Shown here piece after piece: positions 11,901 to 23,361 of a stretch of 64,000 bases of DNA (positions within the stretch are counted from its first letter, which is position 1; every line of letters starts with the position of its first letter). The position numbers and the translations under genes were made by a program. The stretch is from Symsagittifera roscoffensis (taxonomy: Eukaryota > Xenacoelomorpha > Acoela > Convolutidae), in contig NC_087070.1 in the NCBI RefSeq assembly GCF_963678635.1, forward strand, positions 27,956,966-28,020,965, in the 5' to 3' direction. The notes beneath the pieces are model-generated. The model worked only from the letters and a program-made list of their open reading frames with translations. It was not told where the DNA came from and did no database searches.

Positions 11901-13803
11901 AACCCCTGGCCATAGGGTACAAAGGCAACTGTTTTACCTCCAGGCCAACGGGGAAGCAACCTTAATCATGTTAAGAGAACGTAAGGAAAGAAGTGAAGAT
12001 AAGAAGAGAAAGGAAAAGAAGTGATTCAATTGATTTTGTTAAACTAGCTAACCCAAAAAAAGTCTATATTCCAGTTTGATAACGCTTGCTTATCGCAAGC
12101 GTAATCGTGTTCAATGCGAAAAAAACATATAGAGAAAAAAAATCACCAGCATGGAATAAGCTTTCAAAAAAATTATCGTGCGGCAATTAAGCCGACAATA
12201 CAAAGGTAGAAGCCAGTTGAGTCAAAAATGAAAATATAGTGGGACAAACTTAAGCTATCAAGTTTTTAAAAACGAAGTTTTAGCGGCATCACCTTCGGGA
12301 AACAGAAATATTGACACCTACTTGTCTTTCAAACAACGCAACACTAGGTTACGAAACCAAAATAATACGAGGATAGTCAGTTGCTGTGCCTGTAGCACAT
12401 AATATTCCGGCCAATTCGTTAAAAACTACAAAACTTTTTTTTTCATCTTCAAATTAGCGTCGTTTCTTCTATGTGGTGTGATTTTAGAACAAAACAAAAG
12501 GGTAGAAAAATAGTAAATTAGGCAAAAACACTATATTTGTCTCCAAAAAAAAAATAAAAAATGAAAAGAAGTTCTAAAAGTTTTCAGTTTGTAAGAAAAT
12601 TTTTTTGACCAAGAAAGATCTTAATGAAACTTTCAAATCTGGTTTCGTTTTTGGCAAAATCTACTTTTTTAGCCTAAATCCAATATTTATATATAACAAA
12701 CGTTACTCTATCACTTTACACGCTAGAAAATGGACGAAAACTAAAAAATTTCAAATTGTCGTTCGAATCACGACTGGAAGGGTTTAAATATGATATATCA
12801 CTGGACCTATTCCGAAGACTAATTGAGGTACCTGATGTTGCGTGGAAAACATAAATAAAAAAACTAAAACACACCTGAACACAAAGTTCCTCCACAGTTT
12901 TCAAATGGTCGGAATAATAAGCTAGAACCATTTCAGCTGAAATAGAAGGAAAAAGAAAAGCATGAAAATTTACTGGATTGAGCAAATTACAGGAATAAAT
13001 GAAAATGACTTTAAATTATAGCGGAAACTGTTAAATAACAAGAAAATTCAGCACTGTGGCAACTAACCCGACAAAACTGAAGCGGGAAAACGATAGGCCT
13101 ACATCTTTTTTCAACGAGTTTGGAAACAGAAACACGTCCTGGCCGAGTTCGTCGTTCCCTTATCGTCGCCGTTAGACCATGTATACCCAAGACGACGTGG
13201 AATTTGATTTTATATTAAAGTAATGATTCTGTTAGATAAACTGTTTACTTGAAAAAATGTATGTTCCGACTTGATGACAGTGGCCAATGGCTAGCGTGAA
13301 GATTCTCCAAAGCAGAGCAACAAGGGTTGAGATTTAAAAAACCTAAGCTATACGTGTGGTCCAGAAGCAAATCACCAATGAAGGAACCAGATACATCAGA
13401 TTGGTTGCAAAGTCCTGGAACTTCTTTAGAAAGAATAAGTGATAACTTAGTAAAACTGCGATGTCTTTAAGATGCAACCCAGTAACTAAATAAAAAATCG
13501 ACGTCTCGTTTGCGGTCATTCTATGCTATCATAAAGGCGCTATGTTTTTCATATAAAAATCAGCCATTATATAAAACATTGAAAATATTTAGCTTACTTG
13601 GTTGGGAGTCAACGAAGTTGCTCCTGCTCTCCTTGTTACCTGGCACTTCAGTAAACTCGGCCGCCAGACACGCTCTGAACTCGATCATGAACCTGTCATC
13701 ATTCAACAACTCCCCGATACTCTCTCGCTTCTCTATTTTGTCCAAAAGGGTAACCTGGTTACAGTCATCTGCTGATGTTGCCATAAATACTCCCACCAAA
13801 CCC
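8881..13803 (-). CDS. putative protein phosphatase 1 docking protein (PPP1R15-like?), four exons or more
   Basis: Four minus-strand exons join with matching phases: 13784-13598, 10099-9306, 9205-9079 and 8946-8881. All introns are GT-AG, and the first donor is GTAAGC. The product has at least 391 residues and no stop has been reached. It is hydrophilic and probably mostly disordered, with an acidic start (ESIGELLNDD) and Lys/Arg/Gln-rich stretches. Residues 109-112 read RVVF, followed after five residues by VF (118-119), the RVxF-x5-phi-phi pattern by which regulators grip the PP1 catalytic subunit. The following basic, helix-prone stretch (DLFQKRKEGQLKFRQLVQQK) loosely resembles the segment after RVxF in PPP1R15A/B, which direct PP1 to eIF2-alpha. 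The PP1-binding idea is moderate and the PPP1R15 identity weak. A splice acceptor at 13805-13804 precedes the ATG by about 20 bases. Confidence 0.5.
9079..9205 (-). CDS. exon 3 of the PP1-docking gene
   Basis: 127 bases from the acceptor GGTTTCAG to the donor GTTGTG. It encodes an acidic, charged stretch beginning DAKRETREDVDALSK and ends in phase 1, matching the next exon. Confidence 0.6.
9306..10099 (-). CDS. exon 2 of the PP1-docking gene
   Basis: 794 bases between a poly-T acceptor (TTTTTTAG) at 10100 and the donor GTGAGT at 9305. It encodes residues 63-327, including RVVF at 109-112, a Gln/Lys-rich helix-like region, and a second basic segment (KLSYKERWRKIVEQKI). It ends in phase 0. Confidence 0.65.
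10262..10590 (+). repeat. R1 dispersed repeat, copy 2
   Basis: Lies just upstream of exon 2 in the large intron of the PP1-docking gene. It ends in cctatataagagtcttcact and the conserved gttcattactctta. It belongs to the R1 subtype with a gcgccatttccacgttcg-like middle. Confidence 0.6.
10685..11098. mobile_element. MITE with TA target duplication (Tc1/mariner-like ends)
   Basis: Left end ACTCCCAAATAGC and right end GCTATTTGGGAGT are perfect inverted repeats, each bordered by TA (10683-10684 and 11099-11100). Pairing extends into flanking ca/tg and inward with one mismatch. Internal short repeats such as cgtaaaattcatgccatgta lie near the left end. At 414 bp without a conserved frame it is non-autonomous. 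TA duplication is the habit of Tc1/mariner transposases, so that assignment is an inference. Confidence 0.65.
11195..12020 (-). mobile_element. tRNA-derived SINE with internal tandem segments
   Basis: Starts at 11200 with the module in diverged form (atcttcgcaccatttgcgat). 11340-11790 contains three tandem-like segments around gatgtggcaactaa and gaaccgaaaaaa text (near 11400, 11510 and 11640). On the minus strand 11957-11884 is tRNA-like, with A box TGGCCTGGAGG and B box GGTTCGAGTCG. It lies in the large intron of the PP1-docking gene. Confidence 0.5.
12380..12960. repeat. R2 dispersed repeat, copy 1
   Basis: Begins with gttgctgtgcctgtagcaca and ends around cgaacacaaagttcctcc-like text near 12930. 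Parallel copies lie at 30431-31000 and, split by an R1 insertion, at 31765-32690. On the minus strand 12939-12876 looks like an exon (acceptor TATTTCAG, donor GTGTGT), but its sequence recurs in the other copies, so it is part of the repeat. Confidence 0.6.
13598..13784 (-). CDS. exon 1 of the PP1-docking gene
   Basis: Starts at ATG 13784-13782 (MATSADDCNQ). It is visibly GC-richer than its surroundings and ends after 62 codons plus one base at the donor GTAAGC. The next exon supplies AA, completing a Lys codon. The open frame continues upstream of this ATG only through an apparent splice acceptor (AATTAGCAG at 13812-13804), so this ATG is preferred over the one at 13856. Confidence 0.6.
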
Positions 13804-13804
13804 C

Positions 13805-16470
13805 TGCTAATTGAAGAGCAACTGCAAAGATAAATACTAAAAGCGCTCTTCGCCACACTACAATCAAAGAGCTCTCAAAACTAATAGACTCCCTTTTTCA
13901 CTTTACCAGTTCCTTAAATTCTAGTACTCCGATAATTTGCGTTTCAAATTGGAGGATTTAGATGAAAGCGAACTGCAAATAGAGATGGGTTTTCAGCACA
14001 GAATGGTAACTCGAACAGATACTGACTTTAATAATAATCAGATATGTTCTTGTGAACTGTTCAAGAGACAATTTCCTGACTAAAGGATAACCAGTCATTT
14101 TCGAAAACTGACTATTAAGCAAATTTTATACGCATTTTAATGAAGGAAATGATTAGCTAAGTGCAAAACAAGACACTTCATTCACTCACACTTGGTTTCG
14201 CAATTCATTTTAAAGCAAAAACATATTTTTAAAAAAGCAACTGATAGCAACAAAAATGATTTTTCCTCTTGGCATGATAATTTTATGGAATGAAAAGTGT
14301 TAAATTGGGGCTCAAATTGCTCTCTGCTCATAATTTCCGTGTAGTTGCATGCGTGAAATGTTTGAAGCTTTAGAGGCGCCCGGGATTTGAAAGAAAATAC
14401 CTTTCCTAAAAGCTCCCAAATTTATCTGAAACCAATTCACAAAAAAATACAAAATGTAGCAGCCATTGTTAACGTGTACGGGCAATGGTCCAATGCGAAT
14501 TGTCGCTAGCGAATTTCTCTTTAGGAATTCAGTTTGGACACAAAGCTGCGTTCCATTTCAGAATAAGTTTTTTACGCCTCCGTTTGTCCTATAGTCATAC
14601 ACCAATTCTATGCAATTTAGACAGCGCTGCATATTCGAGCTATTTCTATTTCCTCCTTACTTTTCTTTAAAAAACAATCCCCATAGAAACAGACGTAATA
14701 ATCAGCAACGGCTGGTATTGCCTAAGAAGCTGAAAAAATAGACGTGACTAAATCAAAGCAAAAAAACTGAAACTCAAGCTAAAAATCTATGCGACTATTT
14801 TGAATTGCACTAACACTTGTCGCGAACATTGTTTTCGCATGATGTTTGTTAGTTTTCCCTCAAAACTGACCCAAATCACCGATTTTTCTCAATAATGGGT
14901 CTTTTCTTTTCGTTTGCTCATATCGCGATTTTTTTTAAAAGAACAGCAATTTTTAAAAGTTACAGCAAAGAATACAGCTAGCGAAAGAAAAATTGAAAAA
15001 TGCGACAAGAAAAAATTAAAATTATGATTCAGCCAGCAAAAAAGAAGAAAAAAAGACGTCCCTTTTCCGCAGAAAAGTCTATACAGCTGTTTGCTCTCTA
15101 TAGTACTGCTCTCCCACTTAGTGTCCAAACATTTGTAGCCTTCGAAAGCTAGAACGATTTCAACGACGCGTCATACGTTGGATCATACCTGTTTTGGATA
15201 AGTTTGAAGCACTTGCAAAACTGAATTTTATTCCAGTGTGCTAGCAACTGATTTGTACAGATATTATTTCTGTTGTCAAAAAATGAACTAATGAAATAAT
15301 GAAAAATGAACAGAAATAAGATCTTCATTATTGTTTGGCTAACATATGTATATTTTCATCTTACTTCTTCTTCGTCATGTTATGGAACGAACCATCAGAG
15401 ATTAATTTAAAACGTTTTTTTTTTCAAAAAAGGTGGCCAATAAAACAAAAACTAAGAAAAAATGTTTAAGAAGTATCAGTGAAATCTTACCATCGCTGAG
15501 TTTCAATCTCAGTTTAGAACATTATCTGATCGAGTTTTGAAACAAAAAGTTCCGACCGAATATTTCTTGATTTGCGGCACCAAACGATAAAAAGATCAGT
15601 AATTCAGCAAAAAAGAAATCCGATATTTCTTTTTACAATTAACGCTCTCTTGCCGAGTTTGTCGCTCTTAAAACGGAATGGAATAAGGTGAAAATTGTGG
15701 ACATTTTTTTGAAAACTAGGAAAAAAGAAAACAATTTTTGAATCAAATATCAAAAAATTGGTAGCATTATTATAATTTCAAACCATAACAGCAAATATAC
15801 GATAAAATTAATTAAAAAATCATAGAATAGAATCAAATAGAAAACTTTTTCAAATACCTTTGTCTACAGGTATCTGCAAATGATGCCAACTTTTTGCGCC
15901 TTAAAGGGGTCTCTTTGCTCTATGTTTTAACAAAGACTCGGATTTAGTTTTTTTTGTAATCCTGCGACAAAATTTCAAATTGGAGGGTAGAAATGTCAAC
16001 CTGCCCAATTTCACGAAGAATGCCAATTTTTACACGCAATTGTCGTTCTTAGACTAAGCTCCCAGTGATATAAATTCCCGATCAAAACTCCAGCAGCTTT
16101 TGATCCATAATCTCTTGATACACTTCCGGTTTGTTTACTTATAAAGTACTTATTTATTTGGTTAGCTCGTTCTCGCTGCCACTATGATGTCGTTTTCCAT
16201 CTGAAGTTTTTTTTACATTTGGTGGAGCAGATAAAACAAAATAGGGACCACCACTGTAATTTGGTTCAAGAAACTCAAAAAACTGCGTCGTCAAGCGACG
16301 AAAACTGCATCCACATTATATGCACAGATATACTGGTCCAAGCATAAAGGCGCTAAAGATGTAAACTGTATATCTCAGTAATGCAAAAAAGCGCTGGAGT
16401 TAAAGTGAAACTCCATAAAAAGTAGACAAATCTGATGATTCTTCTTGTTTTCTATCCTCATCTCTTCTCA
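13805..16470. other. AT-rich intergenic sequence, nothing recognised
   Basis: Apart from a few short open frames without domain resemblance (14485-14670 and 14889-15128) I see no gene, RNA or repeat structure here. Confidence 0.4.
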
Positions 16471-16474
16471 TCAT

Positions 16475-17215
16475 CATCATCATAGGGCTTTCCAGGCAGC
16501 TACTGCCCATTGCCCGCCACATGAGCATCTCGAACCAAGGCTTTCCATTGCAGTTGGTTGACAGCTATTTCTTTTGTCCTGTTGAACCAGGATTCTTCCC
16601 ATTTCTTCAGAGAGATTTTTAGGGGTTTTGCGAAGGGCTAGACATTTTTCTGCACGAGTTGTCTCCAAGTAAACTTACTCCCACCTCGTGGACGATTCCA
16701 GTTGTCAGCTTTCTCAAACTCTAGGGCTGCGTTTGGAATTTCATCTTGGGGGCATTCTCAGTACATGACCCAGCCATTTCAGGCGTCTTCTTTGAATGTT
16801 TTGGCTGATGGAATTGCCGAGGAGGGCTCTGTCGAGTATGTTTGATCTGGACATTTTGTATGCATTTGGTACAAACTTTTTTGTGCATCGAGTTTCAAAG
16901 ACGTCAAGGAGGCATAGGTCAGACTTTTTTTATAGGCCATGACTCACTACCGTAGAGAAGCAAACTTTGAACACAAGCGGCATAGATTTTTCGTTTTATT
17001 GATGTCGGGATAGTTTTTAATCCCCAGAGTTTTTTGAGGTTCCGTACATTTCCAGTGGCTTTACCAATTATCAATTCTTGCGCGGACTTCCTGGGTTATG
17101 TTACCGTCGATTCTGATTTTGCTGCCGAGGTAGGTGAATTCTTCTACTTGATCTAGTTCTTGGCCGTGGAAATTAACATTGATAACACGTTCAACTCAAT
17201 TAGACCTTCAATACT
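16475..17215 (-). pseudogene. decayed LINE, 3' part of the reverse transcriptase ORF
   Basis: Minus-strand pieces in several frames spell the C-terminal region of a common animal LINE protein: NFHGQELDQVEEFTYLGSKI (about 17200-17135), then RRRLKWLGHVLRMPP (near 16780), then a QLQWKALVRDAHVAG-like end (near 16550). Stops and frame changes lie between, and the catalytic core of the reverse transcriptase is absent. A (TCA) microsatellite sits at its tail (16468-16482), as is usual for such LINE ends. Confidence 0.65.
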
Positions 17216-17359
17216 TATATCTTCTTAAAGTCTTTTTCTGATTTTCAGTTGCATGATTAGATTTTTTTTATTTCAGTTCTGCTGTTTTATTGTCGTCTAA
17301 TTTCGCTTTCGTTCAATTTCAAATCAACCAGAAAATGGTCTAGCAACACAGATAGTATT

Positions 17360-17700
17360 GTTCAGACTCTCGTACAGAGGCCAAGCTGTGCTTCGCACCT
17401 ACTGCAATACAAACATGAACAAAATAACCTGCAGCATTAGAAACTTTGAAAAGGAGGTTTCGGTGGAAACTAAGCGGACAAAAAGAAGCCGAAAAGTTTT
17501 ATTTTGCAAAAAAACAGGTCCCGACTGGAATCGATCTCTCGGCTTTTGTGGTCTCCAGCATTGGTGTTACCACTGTGCCATATGCTCAGGACTCTCCTTG
17601 AAAACGAAGTTATAACAAAAACATTTTCACCAGCGAATTATGAGAAAAAAATAGGTTTACGAGAAAAAGTGCAGTACCCGGTTGCATAACCTTTGCTTAT
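17360..17700 (-). mobile_element. tRNA-derived SINE
   Basis: 17370-17410 carries the module (ccaagctgtgcttcgcacct). 17583-17516 on the minus strand has an A-box-like TGGCACAGTGG and a B-box-like AGATCGATTCC. The text ggtcccgactggaatcgat is shared with the SINEs at 34931 and 35090. Confidence 0.55.
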
Positions 17701-18119
17701 CGCAAGAAGAAAGTGACGGAATATTTGTGATAGGGGTGTTAAAACAAAATGTCACTATGTTAAAACAATCTCTCTATGTTAAAAAATAAATGGCCTGATT
17801 AGGTTTCTAAAAACTTGAAAAAACGCACAGACACTCAACTGCGCTTATAACTGGAGCAATAAAAAACAATCAGCAAGTGAACAAAACAACAAAAATAAAA
17901 GCAGCACCTCAAAAACTTTGTCACAGCAAAATAAAAGTTAGCAATTTCTTTAAACGCAACCAAACAGAGCTCTATCTATTTTTTCTTAAATCTACAATTT
18001 ATATAAAATTTTTATATCCAAAAACATTAAAAACAAAAATTTCACTCAGTTGTCTTGTTTGACATAAACACAGTGTGCACTAAAAACTGTCTTTTTAGCG
18101 GTTTTAAAAAACAGGTGAA

Positions 18120-18515
18120 AACTGTCATAAGGAGACCAAAAACAGATGAATTATTGATCCAAATCAAATTTCAAAACACAGATAAATTCATCATCTTTAT
18201 TAGGTTTGTTTAACTCATAATACAGAAGAAAATTTTTAATATAACCAACCCAAATTGAGAAAACTAGATCAATAAAAAAAAATTATTTCAAGGGAAATCC
18301 GAAAATTAAACGTTTTTTGAGATTTTCACCATTTTCGGTTCGGTAGAGAAGTTTGCCTTTCTGTTTATAAAAAAAATGAACGGAACTTAAAAAGAAATCA
18401 AAAGTCAAACCGCGAAAAAGTAAGTTTGAGCCGGACTTCCGAAGAATAAATTTCAAAAAATCATCACGACCAATTATACGACACTCAATGCGTTGCTCAT
18501 TACGTTATTAAAGAT
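18120..18515 (+). repeat. R1 dispersed repeat, copy 3
   Basis: Contains aacccaaattgagaaaacta, a gtttgcctttctg block, and a degraded TATA end near 18480. Confidence 0.5.
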
Positions 18516-18665
18516 TTTTATTGACTAGTCAAGCTTTTCTGGAGAGTGTAATTTGCCTGCCATTTAGCAAATGAAGTTGAAGCAAGCTACAAAAGAAATC
18601 AAAATAAACGTATAAGAAAACATGAGAAAATATAAACGTCGTAAAATATAAACCAGCGTAAAAAA
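18500..18665. repeat. R5 repeat, copy 1
   Basis: About 160 bp running from cactcaatgcgttgctca to aaatataaaccagcgta. It recurs at 25035-25200 and in both places is followed directly by an R1 copy, so R5 plus R1 may be one longer element. Confidence 0.5.
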
Positions 18666-19090
18666 AAGCCGACAGTTGGAAAAGAGTCAGTGAATGCACT
18701 ATAACAGAAAAAAAACTGACTTGATTTCAAGACAAAATCTTAACTATTAAACTTTGAAAAAAAAAGACGACCTGAGAGGTCTTTAAACTACTAGAACAAA
18801 TTATGGGTGGCATTTTTTGATCAAATAAACCCAAATTGAGAAAACTGAATCATTAGGTAAACTTTTCTGTTTCGCTGAGAAATCTAAAAAATAAATTCCA
18901 TTTTCGAAACTAAAAATCTATCAATGTTTTGCGGGACTTTTACAATTTTGCTGCACGGTATTGGAGTTTGCCTTTCTTTTAACAAAGGAAATAAACTTAA
19001 CTTAAACGGAAATAAAAAGTCACATCGCAAAAAAGTACATTTGAGCCACACCTATTTACAAATCTGAACTACATTTCATGACTATTAGTA
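18660..19090 (+). repeat. R1 dispersed repeat, copy 4
   Basis: Starts with gccgacagttggaaaagagt and contains aacccaaattgagaaaactg. It ends with a degraded TATA box and ctgaactacatttcatgac. An R2-like fragment (gttgctgctgcaagtagcat) follows at 19095-19205. Confidence 0.55.
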
Positions 19091-19379
19091 AAATAAGGAT
19101 AGCCGGTTGCTGCTGCAAGTAGCATAGAACGTTCCGACCATATTTTTCAAAAAAAACTACCATATTTTTAAATAAGCGTCGTTTTTTATGCGTGATTTCA
19201 TGCAAGGATCTGAGCGAAACACTAGAACTTATGCATAATTGACATAGGGAAAACAGGCGAACCTGACAACAGTTTTTGTATGAATGAAATGAAAAAAAAA
19301 ATTCAAAAAATCACGAACTTTTTCATTTGTTGCATAAACTTTGAATTTTTAGTGTTTTTTATTCTAAAAAACATTACTC

Positions 19380-21480
19380 ACTCAAGCCTACTGCATAATT
19401 GTTGGAGACTTCAATGCCCACAACCCGTTATGGTATTCCAGTTCTACCTGCGGAATCTTCTTAGCCAAATGACGTCTACAAAGCTGAGAAAGCTTTCGGA
19501 AAACATTGTTAAAGGCAGCATGAAAACTCATTCCCTAAGGATACATCAAAATTACTATACTAAATTTTCCCACAAGCAATGACGCACTTATCTTTGAAAC
19601 AAAAAAAAAACATGAATAAGTTGGTTCAATTTATGTGGAAAAAACTTCACCATTTTTCACGCCAAAAAATGTGCCAATAAATTCAATCAGCATTTCAGCC
19701 CACACCCCACATCAGTTAGTAAAGAGCGTCTCTACACGCTAAGGCCTTTGAAGAGTTTTAAAATTGAAGATAGTGTTCAAAAGCCACCCACACTGTTGCC
19801 GTGGCGATGAAAGACTCGAAGAAAAGTAAGGCGCATGGTCCGGATCATATTGCGCCTATTCAATTGCACTATCTGGGCCCAGTCGCCATACAATACCTAA
19901 CAGAGTTCATTAATACATCGACACAAACAGCGACAAAACCAAATGTCTGGAAAGAAGGAAGGATTATTTATTCCGCTGCAAAGGCCAGGAAACCGGTCAA
20001 TGAGTACAAAAGTTCCCACAGATCACACTACTTTCTCAAACTGCTAACGTGAACGAAAGGCTACTGCTAATTGAATTTTTCCATTTCCCCCTAGCAGAGC
20101 ACCAACATGACTTCAGAGCCGAACATTCAACTACAACAGCTCTGAACATCGTAACAAATAACATCAAGCTGGGTCTCACTAAACACAAACCATGCGATCG
20201 TATTCTTTTATTAGCTCTGGACCTCGATGCCGCCTTTGATACAGTTAACCACAACGTACTACTAACTGATGTTTTGAAAACGGATGTGCCCAACAGTATA
20301 AACGCTGGCTAACGTCATACTTTGAATGTCAGTTCACTTATGCTGAGTATCGGAATAACTTTCAAACAAGGAGTACCACAAGGACGAGCCTTATCACTCA
20401 TGCTCTTCAAAATCTACATGAGCAAATTCCCCTTGCCGCCAGATCGATTCCGATTGCTACATATATTGATGACATATCTCTGATGTCTTCAAATTCAAAG
20501 TTAGCTGAGCTTACGTGCCAAATAACACCATACCTAGATCTGCGCAGCCGGTAAGTCATCATCAACTATCTTTTCAACTAGCACAAAGGAACTATCTTTT
20601 AACCCCCAGCTTGAAACACAGTTCCTATTCCGCTTAAGTCAAAACCCAAACCCAAACTGCTGGGCGTAGTCTTTGGCGGCCTACTTAGTTTCAATGAACA
20701 TGTTAAAGCCACCAACTACAAACTACAAAAGCGTAATAGTGTCATTAAAAGTTTGTCTGGCCATGACTGGTTGTTCCAAAGAAACACTGACAGTAACATA
20801 CAAGGCCGTCGGGAGCTGTGTGCTTGGCTATGGACCTATTCACCTATCACTAAGCAATACAAACTGGGACAACCTCCAGATTCAACGAAACATTGCCCTC
20901 AAAACGAAAACTGGTTCAGTGAAAGTGTCAAACATTGATGCTATTCACAGAGAAACTTAGGTCCTACCTGTAAAGACTCAGCTTTTTGCTGACCAAAAAA
21001 ATTCCAGTCGGATGCCACCAGAGTCACCGTTCTGACTATACAACTCAACATCCAGTTAAAAGATACTCTGAAACCTACGGTGTTGATTTCCATCAACATC
21101 TGGATGCGTGCTTAGTAAGTCATAAAAACTATTGGAAAGCTCTAAAGGTTAACCATCACAACGAGGTTAAAAAAAACCTCAAATCACCTCAAACATCTGA
21201 TAGTGGATTCGAATTACCACAGAACACTACCTGATTATTCTGCTTCCTCAACCTCGCTCCGGGTTCAGTCCGCTCACTAATTCATATTTAGGCCGTATAA
21301 ACAGCGAGGCAGACGATTCCTATCCAGACTGTAATGAGAGGCCGCACGATGTCCATCATATATTTAACTGCGCCCTAAACGCGAATGGCTTGGCTACTGC
21401 AGACCTCTGGCTTCAACCCCTTGAAGTTTCTTCATATCCCGAGGGAGCGAGAGAGCTGAACTCCCTTTAAGAATCAAACC
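19380..21480 (+). pseudogene. decayed Jockey-type LINE (APE endonuclease plus reverse transcriptase)
   Basis: Plus-strand pieces in shifting frames follow the order of a Jockey-superfamily ORF2. They are the endonuclease strand CIIVGDFNAHNPLWYS (19390-19437); a reverse transcriptase start KSKAHGPDHIAPIQLHYLGP (19822-19881); the segment HQHDFRAEHSTTTALN and the motif A region LDLDAAFDTVNHN (near 20218-20256); ATYIDDISLM in place of YADD (near 20457-20486); KLLGVVFGGLLSFNEHV (near 20655-20705); and a cysteine/histidine tail DCNERPHDVHHIFNC (near 21330-21372). Most of the endonuclease is missing and there are many stops, so it cannot function. Confidence 0.75.
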
Positions 21481-23165
21481 TCAGTCAATTAAAGAAAAAG
21501 ATGCTGACTTCTAATCAGCACATATCGAGAACGACGAAGAGCTGAAATCCAACTTCAGAGCAGCAAAATCTAAATGAAACCAGTGCTTTTCAAGCATTCA
21601 TGTTATTACACGTGTGGCTTGCTTCAACTATTCTGCCGAGGACACAGCAGGGACTAGCGGAAACAAACCCAATCAACATTCATCTACTTGGGAGATGATG
21701 TACTGAAAGCAATGGGAACCAAAAATCAACTCACAACAAAGCTAACCCCACAAAATCCCGCAGACGATGGCATTGAGTTTAGCTACTACAACAACTACTC
21801 GTCCGCAGATGCTCTTCCAGCCAAGGAAAAATAAACCACAAAATTAATTCAACACGATTTTGTAATTAATTTTCTGAAGCAGGATTTTATAAAACAGCTA
21901 CTTGAAAATAAACTTCCAAGGATCTTCTTGATTTATCATGAATCTTGGTTTTCATCACTGTCAAATGTAAGAAAAATTATTGTCTGAAAAAGATCTGGTT
22001 TCTGATTGCTCTCGTAAGTGCAGCAAACAGAGACAGAAAAATAAACACTGAGCCACTTGGGCTGTTTAACAATCCGTAATTTCTGAGGGGCAGATTTAAG
22101 TTTTTCAGAAGTGATTTTTTTCTCAGTTAGACGAATTCCGTTCTACGAACCCTCCCATCGAAACAAAAAATTTTAAGAGATCTGAGGCTTTAGGCCGCAA
22201 GTATTAAATATGAACTAAAAAAAAACAGGCAATTCTAGTGTATGCTTTCTTGATGCCCACGCGTTAACCTTCCAATTATTGATTAAATCAATAATAGACT
22301 GCGGAGATCAATTGTTTGGTACAGTAACTTACCTGACAAACAGCGAGTGGACAAGGCTTGCTAGATATGCTCATACATTTTACGTGTTTAAAATAGCAAA
22401 TTTATTTACCACGCAAAATTTCTTTACATTATGGCAACGCTAGAGTAGTTTTTTTTTACAAAAAAATTGAACTATTGAGGGGAAAGAGCCGAAGATACTG
22501 AAATTGCTGTCTTGGAACTGTTGTTTGATCCAAACCTTCTAATTTTTATAATAAGCAAATAACAAAAAAATAAGATACGCTTATGTCCGAAATTTTGTAA
22601 ACTTTGGAAACTAGAAATAATTTTTTAGATTTCCTTTCTCCGCAGCAATTCCATATTAGTTTGAAAAACTGGGATAGGTTTCATTTGAAAAAATGAGTTA
22701 GCAATTACAACAAGAAAAAATTGTTTGCTTATTTGTTGTTAAAAAAATTTCTTAAAAACATTTTAGGAAAAGTGTAAGAAAATGAAAATAGGAACATTTA
22801 ATTGATAGTTCCCAAAACACTAGAAACACGTTTATTTCTTCAGATTCCAAATTAACGTAGCAAGTGTATAATAAGAAAACAGCCCTGTCGTGATACTATT
22901 TAGCAAAAAAAAGATATTGATATTTTAATGATAACAGGAAAGCTCAAATCTAAGATCTCGTGGGAACATTCAGCTGCTCTGTCCAACCACAAAGTTGTAT
23001 AAACTTTGAAAGAAGGAAAATCAGAAATCTGATCAGAGCAAAATTATGGTCCTCAAATAAACAGGGTCTAAATTTCACCTGATGATGCAAAAACTTACCT
23101 GATTATGAGAAGAGCGGCTGCAAAGTTTCCTTTCCAAGGATTTTCTCCATTCCTTTAACATTTCT
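21480..23165. other. AT-rich sequence, no gene recognised
   Basis: 21690-21830 keeps one frame open (GDDVLKAMGTKNQLTTKL), possibly a remnant of the preceding element. A palindrome around ttattgattaaatcaataa lies at about 22277-22296. Nothing else was seen. Confidence 0.4.
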
Positions 23166-23169
23166 ACTA

Positions 23170-23361
23170 CCAAGTAACATGATTAAACTAAGAGGTGAGG
23201 CGAAGCTACGCGCCACTTGCTTAACAACATCAAAAAATTATCCAACATTGCTAATACGATCAACATGATTATATTAATTTTATCATAGAAGCGAAGCAAA
23301 GCTACGCACCACTTGCGATAGAACATTTAAATTATGCGTTTGTCTCGAAACAGAAAATTAT
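23170..23361. repeat. SINE-like dimer, left copy
   Basis: Contains two versions of the module (near 23200-23222 and 23297-23321) separated by atcaacatgattatattaat. The same arrangement recurs at 23778-24000, so a direct duplication about 600 bp apart is interrupted by the MITE at 23362-23767. Confidence 0.6.
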
